A program made the position numbers and the translations under genes. Below the pieces are notes generated by a model that had not been told where the DNA came from, searched no databases, and worked only from the letters and a program-made list of their open reading frames with translations. A DNA stretch of 64,000 nt from a candidate division WS6 bacterium OLB21 (GTDB lineage: Bacteria > Patescibacteriota > Dojkabacteria > B142 > OLB20): assembly GCA_001567305.1 (NCBI GenBank), contig JYPD01000022.1, forward strand, positions 1 to 64,000, read 5' to 3'. Shown here one piece after another: positions 50,801 through 58,656 of the stretch; position 1 is the first letter of the stretch; each line of letters opens with the position of its first letter.

Positions 50801-51500
50801 TCCCTGTATATATTTGCAGGTTGGACTGGGTTCCACCAGGTGTGTTTAAATACTTGTTCCAGATAATTCAACATCTATTTTGTTATAAGGATTTGATGAG
50901 CCGGCAAACAAAAGATATTGTCCATCACATGAAGTCCAGATAGCTTCGATTGGATTAGAATCAGCATAAGTGTCTGTATAACATAATGACCAGCCATCTA
51001 GATCATCAAAATCCACATTAAGTTGAGGACCTGAAGGATAGTAAGCAGGTAGAGTATTTGCATGATAAATATAGCGAGAGTGATCGGTGCTGTAGTTTAA
51101 ACCGTCCTCTTCGCCAAGCCTATATCCACTATCAAGATATAAATCAGAACCAAATGTATATACATGCCAAGATAATCTGTATTCAGAATTTGTATTATTT
51201 ACATCTGCTGAATAAAGTAATACTGTGTCCCCAGCTTGAGCAAAACCAATCGATCCATAAGTTGGTTTTATAGTACTATTCAGATCCGTTATGGTTTTTT
51301 GTATTGTTATCTGTAGTTGTCTGCAAAATTACACTTCTTTCTCCTGCAGCTAGAAGCTTGATAACATTTTCGGGTTCAGGTGGTGGTGCAGCCTCTGCGA
51401 CTTCTGGTGTAACAAAACTGAAAGGTATCTGTGCGAGTAGGAGACTTGTTGTTACTAATATGGATAAATAAAAATTAACTCTCTTGAAGAGAATCTTCAT
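47865..51500 (-). CDS. Large secreted surface protein with GLUG repeats and choice-of-anchor U domain (two frameshifts)
   Basis: About 1210 residues. A signal peptide (FYLSILVTTSLLLAQIPF, cleavage near AEA-A) starts at 51500. Beta-rich domains follow, then GLUG-type repeats (GGLVGYNEKLVDLSFATG, RSYATGNVTGDSDFGGFAG), calcium-type repeats (DSDNDGILDQVEDD, DANNDGTPDSEQE), and a C-terminal choice-of-anchor U domain (SDFVLRKHNTNNNSF, LNGIIVDPVGYG). Frames join with one base less in the T6 run 51295-51300 and one more near 50854. No LPXTG or C-terminal membrane helix is seen. Likely an adhesin on the cell surface. Confidence 0.8.
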
Positions 51501-51510
51501 AAATGTAGTA

Positions 51511-51558
51511 TTAACAAATTATTCTGAAACTAAATACAATTTACAAAATATTTGTTAA
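51511..51558 (-). repeat. Inverted repeat upstream of the surface protein gene
   Basis: TTAACAAAT (51511-51519) and ATTTGTTAA (51550-51558) are perfect nine-base inverted copies in the 5' region of the gene. Could be a leader stem or an operator; AT-rich, so weak as RNA. Confidence 0.45.
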
Positions 51559-51591
51559 GAAATATACAAGAAAATTAATTTTTACTTCCAA

Positions 51592-53160
51592 TTAAATTAT
51601 TGATCTGAGTCTACTAATATATTTCTCTTTATCTTTTGCCACGGCATCTTTTAATAGCCAGCCTGCTTTTGGTCCGTGGTTTTTTCCGATTAATGAAATG
51701 TATATTGCTGCAAATGCTTCTTTTGTCTGTATGCCTGTTGATTTTGCGAGTTCAAAAATGGCTTGTTGAAGCTCTTCGCCTTCAGCAAAGTCTTTCGTGC
51801 TTAACATATCTGCTAGTAGACCTAAGAATCCAAGCTGGCTTTCAGAAAGTACATTTACTTGAATTGGCGTTTCTTCTGCTAAGTTAAACTTTTCGGTATC
51901 AGCAGCAAATCTCTCTAACCATAATTTTGCATAAACAACTCTTTCTTCTAATAATTCTATTTCTAGTGCACTTAAGCTAGATCCTTTTTCATTTGAGAAA
52001 TAATCCCGCAAATTGACTGATGGCATTTGGACAAGTGTAGCAACTGTCCTAAATCTTGGTAAAAAAGTAGGTTCAATTTTGTCTTTGTTTATTTGTGCAG
52101 CTTGAAAATATCTGCCTTGATCAGTTTCGGTTCCTGTTTCAAAGAAAACTTTGGCACAGCGGTCATATTCATCAAACAAATCCGGAATTGTGTTACTGAT
52201 ATTTGGGTCAAAGTTAATTGCTCGCTGATAAGGTGTTCTAACATGTAAGAATCGACCAATCTGAGGTGGAAGGATTTTTACAAACTCTGCAGCAGATGTG
52301 GCATTACCTTTTGACGAAGACATTTTTGCTCCACCGATCAAAAGAAACTCGTGTAAAAATCCGAAAGGAGGATCAGTTTTAAATACATCTTTAATTACTT
52401 CGGCGGCAATGTATCTTGATCCGCCCTTGCTGAAATGGTCTTTGCCGGCGCCTTCGATTGAAATATTCATAGCTGCCCAATGTGCAGGCCAGTCTACTTT
52501 CCACATCAACTTACCTGTTCCGCCAAAAGGAGAAATTCTTCCTTTATGCCCACAGCCCTTTGTCCATTCAACTAAGTTTTCTTCGCAGCTGTATGTAACA
52601 AGTTCACCGTCCCAATCTGTGACAAGGCTTGTTCCTACCTTCCCGCACTGAGGACATATAACTTGGAACGGATACCAGCCTTCTGGTTTCGTTTGTCCTG
52701 CAACTTTCTTGTAAATATTTCTTATTACTTCGACCTCATCGAGTGCCATGCGAATATATTTATCTATTTGTCCTTGTTTATAAAGATCAGAAGATTTGTG
52801 TATCTCTGGTTTAAACCCAAGTGTGTTAAAAGCAGAAATATATTCGTTCGCATAAAACATAGCAAAATTTTCTGCTTTACCATCAGGGGAAGGAATTGAG
52901 TTAAGAGGTTTTCCCATGTGCTGCTCGTACACAGTCTTATCTAGGTATACCGGAAGACCGTCCATAGGATCCATATCATTGATCACATATGTAAAATCAA
53001 CATTATAACCGGCATCTTTTAATGCTTCGTAGATCAGACCATGTGTAGCAATAGCTCTAAGCGATCCGGCATGTGCATGTCCGGATGGGGTTTTCATATC
53101 ATCGACTCGGTAATTATTTGATTTGTCGAAGTTCTCTAACAGTTTGTCAGCCCAGTACAT
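51592..53160 (-). CDS. lysK: Lysyl-tRNA synthetase, class I (archaeal type)
   Basis: 522 residues. Class I signatures: the HIGH counterpart PSGHAHAGSLR (residues about 25-35) and the KMSKS counterpart GAKMSSSKGN (about 284-293), with a zinc-type pair (CPQCGK and CEEN...CGHKG). This is the archaeal-type LysRS, unrelated to the usual bacterial class II enzyme. It is the third gene behind the M20 peptidase and ATP-grasp genes and shares their attenuated promoter; no separate promoter is evident in the 44-base gap upstream. Confidence 0.95.
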   Translation of the reverse strand: MYWADKLLENFDKSNNYRVDDMKTPSGHAHAGSLRAIATHGLIYEALKDAGYNVDFTYVINDMDPMDGLPVYLDKTVYEQHMGKPLNSIPSPDGKAENFAMFYANEYISAFNTLGFKPEIHKSSDLYKQGQIDKYIRMALDEVEVIRNIYKKVAGQTKPEGWYPFQVICPQCGKVGTSLVTDWDGELVTYSCEENLVEWTKGCGHKGRISPFGGTGKLMWKVDWPAHWAAMNISIEGAGKDHFSKGGSRYIAAEVIKDVFKTDPPFGFLHEFLLIGGAKMSSSKGNATSAAEFVKILPPQIGRFLHVRTPYQRAINFDPNISNTIPDLFDEYDRCAKVFFETGTETDQGRYFQAAQINKDKIEPTFLPRFRTVATLVQMPSVNLRDYFSNEKGSSLSALEIELLEERVVYAKLWLERFAADTEKFNLAEETPIQVNVLSESQLGFLGLLADMLSTKDFAEGEELQQAIFELAKSTGIQTKEAFAAIYISLIGKNHGPKAGWLLKDAVAKDKEKYISRLRSII

Positions 53161-53204
53161 TGTTGAATTATTAAGATTTTAAATAATAACATTTATTAAC
53201 TATT

Positions 53205-54656
53205 TCAGAAATGCAGGTTGCTTATATCCGAACTGCCATATTGTAAGGCTTTATTCCATCCAGAAATTACCTCTGATCTTGAACAATTTACAAACACCAA
53301 ATCGTATCCTTCTGGACTTGTGGCGTTCGGAAGCGGAATTATCCCTTTTCCTGTTCTTTTATCAAAAAGTATCCCATCATTATTAAGTGATGTTAATAAT
53401 TTGGAAATATCTGCGTGTTTATACTTACCAAGATAGCCTACATTTGTGATGCTACTTACTTCGAATCCTGACCTCATTAACCAAGATGCGACAGATAATG
53501 TAAATGCTGCAGCAGAAATTCTAAAGTTACCGTCATAGATCAAAAGTGGAATAATTTCGTCGTCAATAATTTCGTTCATACCATCAAAAAAAACACTACC
53601 TGCGTATCCTTGGTCTGCAAAGATCCTGCCAAGGTTAACTAACCGATCTCTTCCAATTTGATCAAGAATTTCAGCTTCTTCCGAAACATCAAGATGACTC
53701 CCAACATAATATTGATCAGAGTAAAGTTGTGATGTTAGTGCAATAATACCAACTTCTCCTGATGGAATGATACTAAGACCAACTCCAAAGCTCTTTACGA
53801 CATCTTCGGATTTGGGGGTTTCTACAAACCTTTGAATTAGTACAGGAATGTTTTCTTCCTCTCTGTTTGGATTTTGAAGCTTCTCTGCATTTTGTTGCCT
53901 CAGTTCAAGTAATGATTCTAGGTAGGATTCCTCTGTCAAAATCACATTCACTTCACTTCCGGCATCAACTGCTGATTTTATGACCACTTTTCTCCAATCA
54001 ACATTGTATTGTGTGCAAAATTCTTCCCATGAATCTGGAAGATCGTTTATCCTTGCTAGTCGTGTCTCAACATGTCTAGGAATTACTGCTATATGATTCT
54101 GCACACTTTCGTAGTAGACATCTTTTCTATTTAGTCTTCTTGTAAGTTCAGCAGATTGAGTAGTGAGATCAGGATCAATACTTAGTCTGGGATATGCCTG
54201 TTTTAACAGATGCAGGTTTTCTGCCATGTATACGGGAAGTTGATTGTTAGCTAGAGGAAACAAGGAATTAAGAATTCTTAATTGCTGATACGGTGTGTAT
54301 AGCCTTTTTGTTTCATTTAGACATAACATGCCATTGCCATCCGTCACGGCATAAATCGGTCTTATCTCAGGTATCTCTAATCCCAGAAATGAAGCAAGCT
54401 CAGTTACGCGACGATTAGTATCTGAAATTCTGAGTTGAAGTTCGTAAATTTCTTCGACAGAACCTTCGTTAAGGATTGGTCTTAAGCCAATCATGCTTTG
54501 TGGTAATGCATTGCCTGTTGCATAATTTCGATTAAAACGCATATCATCGTTGCCACTTTCTAGATACAACCCGGAGTTGATATCGACCACCAAAGGTTTT
54601 ACACGCTCTCTGTATGCTGTTCCGGGAACTCTTTGTTGAAGTAAATCAGGATTCAT
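53205..54656 (-). CDS. ATP-grasp-type ligase, unknown substrate
   Basis: 483 residues, intact. An N-terminal domain of about 180 residues (pre-ATP-grasp-like) precedes an ATP-grasp core: WRKVVIKSAVDAGSEVNVIL (nucleotide-binding Lys), IPVLIQRFVET (hinge), GLSIIPSGEVGIIALTSQ, GYAGSVFFDGM and PLLIYDGNFRISAAAF, where Asp/Asn/Arg take the place of the usual E-x-N-P-R metal site. ATP-grasp enzymes join a carboxylate to an amine or thiol. The 11-base overlap with the M20 peptidase gene suggests a make-and-break pair for a peptide or N-acyl bond. No substrate can be named. Confidence 0.65.
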   Translation of the reverse strand: MNPDLLQQRVPGTAYRERVKPLVVDINSGLYLESGNDDMRFNRNYATGNALPQSMIGLRPILNEGSVEEIYELQLRISDTNRRVTELASFLGLEIPEIRPIYAVTDGNGMLCLNETKRLYTPYQQLRILNSLFPLANNQLPVYMAENLHLLKQAYPRLSIDPDLTTQSAELTRRLNRKDVYYESVQNHIAVIPRHVETRLARINDLPDSWEEFCTQYNVDWRKVVIKSAVDAGSEVNVILTEESYLESLLELRQQNAEKLQNPNREEENIPVLIQRFVETPKSEDVVKSFGVGLSIIPSGEVGIIALTSQLYSDQYYVGSHLDVSEEAEILDQIGRDRLVNLGRIFADQGYAGSVFFDGMNEIIDDEIIPLLIYDGNFRISAAAFTLSVASWLMRSGFEVSSITNVGYLGKYKHADISKLLTSLNNDGILFDKRTGKGIIPLPNATSPEGYDLVFVNCSRSEVISGWNKALQYGSSDISNLHF

Positions 54657-55725
54657 TTGTAGCCAATCTAACCATTAATCTATGCATTTCTTCAAGTTCA
54701 GTAATCTTGATGCGTTCTTCAACTGTATGCGAAAATTCTGTGCCATCTGCGAGATTCATACAAAACAGACCTTTATCATTGAAGATATTTGCATCTGAAA
54801 CTCCCCAAGGGTTGCTTTCATGAGCCTCGAGACCAATAGAAGTAATAAGCAGTCGAGTTCTTTCTACAAAATCTTTGGCTTCACTTTTAGTTAGGACATA
54901 TGCTCCATTCTCCCTTACCCAAGAAAGCTTATAATCTGCAGTTAATGCTTTGGTAGCTTTTGAGACTACATTTTCAAAGTTGATTTTATGTTTGTTTAAA
55001 GCCTCTTCGTTAAAGCTTCTGATTTCACCTGAGCATTGAATCCTTCCAAGCACAGTATTTCTAACGGAACCGCCCGTAATTAGTCCAATATTAATTACCG
55101 TCTGCTCGTTTATTCTACCCATCGGAAAATCTTGAATAATTCTAGAAAGAATAGTAAGTGCGTTTATTCCTTCCTCAGGCCTAGACGCGTGTGCATCTTT
55201 ACCCAATATCTCCAATTCAAATCTTTCGTAGGCAGGAGATGACATAACCATAGTGCCAACTGCCTGTGATGAATCAAAACAATATCCTTCTTTGGCCATT
55301 ATTAGTGACTCATCAAGAGCAAGCGCACCGTAATTTCCGGTTTCCTCTGACCTCGTAAAGATAATCTCTAGAGGTCGATTTTGAATACTTCCTTCGGTAA
55401 TTACATAAACCGTTTCGATAATCGCCGCAATTGCAGCTTTATTATCTGCTCCAAGTATTGTTTCACCTTTAGATACAAGGTACCCATCTTTAATAACTGC
55501 CATAATGTTTCTTCCCGGTTCTACCGTATCCATGTGAGCAGAAAAGAATAATGGAACGCCTGTACCCTCTATCGATGCTATGATGTTCCCGTAATCATCG
55601 ACTCGATAAGAAATGCCCACTTTCGAGATTAGCTTTTGTAAATACTGACTAATCTCATCTTCCTCACCACTTACAGAATCTATGCGAACAATGTCTTGAA
55701 AAGTTTGTATTAAGCGTTTATTCAT
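54646..55725 (-). CDS. M20 family metallopeptidase (peptidase T-like)
   Basis: 359 residues, intact. Metal ligands: FFSAHMDTVEPG (H-x-D), LGADNKAAIA, FTRSEETGNYG with the catalytic Glu-Glu, CFDSSQ, and a late His in GTEFSHTVEE. A dimerisation domain lies in the middle (GKDAHASRPEEGINAL). Resembles the PepT/M20B peptidases that trim tripeptides or dipeptides. First gene of the attenuated operon with the ATP-grasp and LysRS genes. Confidence 0.88.
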   Translation of the reverse strand: MNKRLIQTFQDIVRIDSVSGEEDEISQYLQKLISKVGISYRVDDYGNIIASIEGTGVPLFFSAHMDTVEPGRNIMAVIKDGYLVSKGETILGADNKAAIAAIIETVYVITEGSIQNRPLEIIFTRSEETGNYGALALDESLIMAKEGYCFDSSQAVGTMVMSSPAYERFELEILGKDAHASRPEEGINALTILSRIIQDFPMGRINEQTVINIGLITGGSVRNTVLGRIQCSGEIRSFNEEALNKHKINFENVVSKATKALTADYKLSWVRENGAYVLTKSEAKDFVERTRLLITSIGLEAHESNPWGVSDANIFNDKGLFCMNLADGTEFSHTVEERIKITELEEMHRLMVRLATNES

Positions 55726-55737
55726 ATTACTAAAAAT

Positions 55738-55788
55738 AAAAAAACTCCCTATTATGGGAGCAAAAAAAACAATACGGAAGTCGCCCCC
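55738..55788 (-). terminator. Attenuator: terminator hairpin with competing antiterminator
   Basis: Read on the minus strand, CTCCC-ATAATA-GGGAG (55760-55745) followed by T7 forms a terminator 20 bases before the M20 start. The upstream GGGGGCGA (55788-55781) can pair with TTGCTCCC (55763-55756) over eight positions with two G-T wobbles and would remove the terminator 5' arm. GGGGGC begins at the first base after the leader peptide stop codon, so a ribosome at that stop would cover it. This is the geometry of transcription attenuation by leader translation. Confidence 0.65.
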
Positions 55789-55836
55789 TTAGATAGAGAG
55801 TTTCTTAGCCTTATTGTTAAAGTAATTTAGATTCAT
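55789..55836 (-). CDS. Leader peptide of the M20/ATP-grasp/lysyl-tRNA synthetase operon
   Basis: A 15-codon frame, MNLNYFNNKAKKLSI then TAA. It begins about three bases after the predicted transcription start and ends directly against the GGGGGC antiterminator segment. Three Lys codons (AAG, AAG, AAA) sit five to eight codons before the stop, where a stalled ribosome would leave the GGGGGC free. Lys would fit the downstream LysRS, but four Asn codons are also present and the genome is AT-rich, so the sensed amino acid is inference. Confidence 0.55.
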   Translation of the reverse strand: MNLNYFNNKAKKLSI

Positions 55837-55845
55837 GACTTGAGG

Positions 55846-55874
55846 ATTATTGCTGATTTATAATAAATTGTCAA
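55846..55874 (-). promoter_or_regulatory. Promoter of the leader peptide / M20 operon
   Basis: Minus strand: perfect -35 TTGACA (55874-55869), 17-base spacer, -10 AATAAT (55851-55846). The predicted start near 55839 leaves almost no untranslated sequence before the leader peptide ATG. Confidence 0.65.
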
Positions 55875-55878
55875 CAGT

Positions 55879-55907
55879 TTGGCAGAGTAGATAACTTTAA
55901 GTATAAT
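55879..55907 (+). promoter_or_regulatory. Promoter of the formyltransferase operon, probably leaderless
   Basis: TTGGCA (55879-55884), 17 bases, perfect TATAAT (55902-55907). The ATG at 55915 lies eight bases beyond the -10, at the expected transcription start. Confidence 0.7.
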
Positions 55908-55914
55908 TTGCCCC

Positions 55915-56682
55915 ATGAAAGCAGTCATTTTAAGTCAAAACGATCCATTCTATACAAAATTCTTTTTTAAGGAATATATTAAAAGATATAGCGAGTCACC
56001 ATTTGAGTTACAAGCTGTATATCTGCTCGACCCCATGAAGGATTCATTGTTTGGACTACTTAAACGAACACTATCTTTCTATGGACCATTTGATTTCCTT
56101 AGAATGGGTATCAAATATGTTTTCGCAAAAATCCAAGAAAAAATTGGAGTAGGGGATTCACCGTTAACTCAACTTCAGAGACTTGGCATAACAGTTGAAA
56201 AAGTTAAAAATGTTAACGACAAAGCATTTGTTGATGTTATTCGATCGTATAAGACTGATTTTTTAATCTCAGTTTCCTGCCCACAGATATTTTCGAGAGA
56301 CCTCTTAAGTACAGCAAAGATAGCACCAATCAATATCCATTCAGGGAAAATCCCTTTGTACAGAGGTTTCTTTCCAAACTTCTGGCAAATGCTTAATGGA
56401 GAAAAATTTGCAACCGTGACTATCCATAAAATGGAGCCAAAAGTTGATAAGGGAAATATCATTCTAGAAATGCCTATTGAGATAAAACCGAACATGACGC
56501 TACAAGAACTAATCAAACAAACCAAAGAAGTTGCAGTAGAAGGAGTATTTGAAGTCGTCAAAAGATATAAGCAGAAGAAAATTATATTGTTCGAAAATGA
56601 AGATTTAAAAGATACTTATTATGGCTTTCCTTCCAGAAAAGATGTCCTTTTGTTCAAACAGAAAGGTTTAAAAATACTATGA
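55915..56682 (+). CDS. Formyltransferase family protein
   Basis: 255 residues. The active-site block NIHSGKIPLYRGFFPNFW carries the Asn, His and following R-G of formyltetrahydrofolate-dependent transferases, and DFLISVSCPQIF precedes it as usual. It resembles sugar-modifying formyltransferases (ArnA N-terminal and related) more than methionyl-tRNA formyltransferase, as the C-terminal tRNA-binding domain is missing. It is coupled by ATGA overlap to the polysaccharide deacetylase, which supports a role in surface sugar modification. Confidence 0.8.
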   Translation: MKAVILSQNDPFYTKFFFKEYIKRYSESPFELQAVYLLDPMKDSLFGLLKRTLSFYGPFDFLRMGIKYVFAKIQEKIGVGDSPLTQLQRLGITVEKVKNVNDKAFVDVIRSYKTDFLISVSCPQIFSRDLLSTAKIAPINIHSGKIPLYRGFFPNFWQMLNGEKFATVTIHKMEPKVDKGNIILEMPIEIKPNMTLQELIKQTKEVAVEGVFEVVKRYKQKKIILFENEDLKDTYYGFPSRKDVLLFKQKGLKIL

Positions 56683-57546
56683 GCAAAAGTATTATCCTTA
56701 CCTTTGATGTTGAAGAATGGTTTCATACAACCTTTATGTATGAATATCTTACTAGTAGAGACATAGCTCAAAGTAGAATTTATGAGAGCTTGCAGACTTG
56801 CCTAGATCTTCTGAATGAACACGACATTGCTGCTACTTTTTTTTGTTCTAGCAGAACTTGCCGAAAAGAATCCGAAAATAATAAACATGATTACAGATGC
56901 CAATCTTCGGCACGAGATTGCATCACATTCATATAGCCACGATTTGCTCTATGAGAAAAAGGATTCACAGATTAAAAAGAATATTTATAATTCAAAAAAG
57001 ATATTAGAGGATTTAAGCGGTAAGTCTGTAAAAGGATTTCGTGCGCCATATTTTTCGATTAATGACCATGCTATCGAGTGTTTAGTTAATGCAGGATATA
57101 AATACGATTCCAGCCTTCATGATTTTAGATTGAACGGCCAATATGGAACTTTAACTCTGCCAATGAAGGCAACGGATTCACCAGGAATATTTACCTATAA
57201 AACTCTCACCGAAGTTACAATTCCGGTTAAAAGGTATTTTAATCTTTTAACGCTGCCATTCGGAGGCGGAGGATATTATAGATTGTATCCACTTGTTCTG
57301 CAGGAGTATTGGATAAGATCATTCTTAAAAACAAGCGACTATTTTATGATGTATCTTCATCCTTGGGAATTTGATTCAAATCAGCCTTACATCACAAAGG
57401 CTCCTTTCCTTAAAAGATTTCGTCATTATGTCGGCATTAAAAGTCATAAACAAAAAACTGACAGTCTTATTCGCAATCTTAAATCATCAAACTTTAAGTT
57501 CAAAACGCTCTCAGAGTATTTATCAAACAAGAAATTGACAAAATAG
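56679..57546 (+). CDS. Polysaccharide deacetylase with DUF3473 (frameshifted)
   Basis: About 289 residues. NodB motif 1 LTFDVEEWFH, then IAATFFVLAELAEK once one base is removed from the T8 run 56837-56844, motif 2 HEIASHSYSHDLL, motif 3 KGFRAPYFSI, and a DUF3473 tail with LPFGGGGYYRLYP and MMYLHPWEFD. DUF3473 members act in exopolysaccharide and capsule pathways. Metal-dependent removal of N-acetyl groups is expected. No signal peptide, so it probably works on a lipid-linked or nucleotide-linked sugar inside the cell. Confidence 0.88.
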
Positions 57547-57556
57547 TATAACTAAT

Positions 57557-57562
57557 TATAAT
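57557..57562 (+). promoter_or_regulatory. -10 element for the Cys leader peptide / PIG-L gene
   Basis: A perfect TATAAT whose expected start point (about 57569) coincides with the A of the leader peptide ATG. The -35 region lies in the end of the deacetylase gene and is not clear. Confidence 0.55.
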
Positions 57563-57568
57563 TTGAGC

Positions 57569-57610
57569 ATGAATTATTTAAATAGGTCACAAAGTTGTTG
57601 TTGTAAATAG
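57569..57610 (+). CDS. Leader peptide with three consecutive Cys codons
   Basis: A 13-codon frame MNYLNRSQSCCCK followed by TAG, starting at the predicted transcription start point. Codons 10-12 are TGT TGT TGT. Cys is rare in this AT-rich coding sequence, so a triple run in a tiny frame is unlikely by chance. The frame ends 36 bases before the PIG-L start and its codons lie in the 5' arms of two nested inverted repeats. Best read as a cysteine-sensing leader peptide controlling the PIG-L gene; expression is not shown by sequence. Confidence 0.6.
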   Translation: MNYLNRSQSCCCK

Positions 57611-57642
57611 ATTTATTTCTATTTTACGACTCTACCTATTTA
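57579..57642 (+). repeat. Nested inverted repeats in the PIG-L leader
   Basis: Outer stem: TAAATAGGT (57579-57587) with ACCTATTTA (57634-57642), nine perfect pairs ending four bases before the PIG-L ATG. Inner stem: GTAAATAGA (57603-57611) with TCTATTTTAC (57618-57627), one bulge. The leader peptide covers the 5' arm of the outer stem and most of that of the inner stem. Confidence 0.65.
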
Positions 57643-57646
57643 TTTA

Positions 57647-58363
57647 ATGAAAACTCAATATCTTCCAGACTTCAAATTTCCAAAAACTGTAAAATCAATA
57701 CTCGTTTTCGTTGCTCATCCGGACGATGAAAGCGCCTTTACCTCAGGTTTAATTAATAAAGCAATACGAGAAAAATTAGATGTAAGAGTGATTGTCATGA
57801 GCAAAGGTGAAAACAGTACAAATAGATATAGACTAGATCCAAATATGGATCTAGCTTCGACTCGTGAATATGAGCTAATTAATGCATTGCAAAAGCTGGG
57901 AGTTAGTAACTATTCAATTGAAAATCTTCCCGATGGTGGACTTTCAAATTATACAGAAGAAATGCTGAAAATAATCGATTTCGAGAGAAATCAGAAAGCA
58001 ACACAACTTTTTGTTACTCTCGAACCTTCAGGGATCTATGGGCATCCTGATCATATCGCTCTGACTCAAACCGTAACGCAATACACAGATATATATAATC
58101 TACCCTTAATTTTTGCAACTATAAAACAGCAAATTATGCCAGCTCAAGATATGCTATCCATGGGTATTGATCCTGAATTAATCTCTCCTCTAGAACCATC
58201 ACATAAAATTTCTTTAAACTTGGAAGCTCGCATAAGAAAATATTTAGCACTAAGAGCTCATCGCAGCCAATTTGAACATTCTTTGAAATGGACTTATGAT
58301 TGGTACAAGAAAGGACTATTTTCTGAAGAATACTATACATTAAACTACGATTATGAAATCTGA
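57647..58363 (+). CDS. PIG-L family N-acetylglucosaminyl deacetylase
   Basis: 238 residues. Zinc motif VFVAHPDDESAFTSG and the later His pair GHPDHIAL identify the PIG-L/LmbE fold. Relatives include MshB and BshB, which deacetylate GlcNAc conjugates in mycothiol and bacillithiol synthesis, as well as GlcNAc-PI and antibiotic enzymes. The Cys-rich leader peptide in front makes a thiol-linked role attractive, but no bshA, bshC or mshC is in the window. Overlaps the next small gene by 11 bases. Confidence 0.88.
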   Translation: MKTQYLPDFKFPKTVKSILVFVAHPDDESAFTSGLINKAIREKLDVRVIVMSKGENSTNRYRLDPNMDLASTREYELINALQKLGVSNYSIENLPDGGLSNYTEEMLKIIDFERNQKATQLFVTLEPSGIYGHPDHIALTQTVTQYTDIYNLPLIFATIKQQIMPAQDMLSMGIDPELISPLEPSHKISLNLEARIRKYLALRAHRSQFEHSLKWTYDWYKKGLFSEEYYTLNYDYEI

Positions 58364-58656
58364 CAAGAAAAACTGGTGAACATCCACTAATCAATTATCT
58401 AAAGAAGCATCAAGAAAAAACTATCGCCGGTAACAAAGAATACTATGAGATTCTATATTATCGAGATGGTCAATTTTATAACACTGGTGGGTCAACATAT
58501 CCTTTAGAAGAAGAGTTCAATAATGAAATTTCTGAAGAAGCTGTGACAGATAAACTCATAAGCTATTATTTAGATAAATGTGATACATTCGCTCTAAAGA
58601 AACCTTCTACTACTCGAGAATGGGAAATCTTTCTTGAAGAGAACTGGCATATATAG
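58353..58656 (+). CDS. Small unrecognised protein coupled to the PIG-L gene (frameshifted)
   Basis: About 100 residues from the ATG at 58353. One base less in the A5 run 58368-58372 gives MKSDKKTGEHPLINYLKKHQ, then EYYEILYYRDGQFYNTGGST and a C-terminus TREWEIFLEENWHI. No family recognised; soluble, acidic. The overlap with the PIG-L gene suggests a shared role. It ends one base before the convergent glycosyltransferase. Confidence 0.55.

Noticed and set aside
55738-55874. Second T-box riboswitch before the M20/lysyl-tRNA synthetase operon
   Set aside because: No GGTGG-ACCGCG core or Stem I motifs; the leader peptide and competing hairpins fit attenuation instead.
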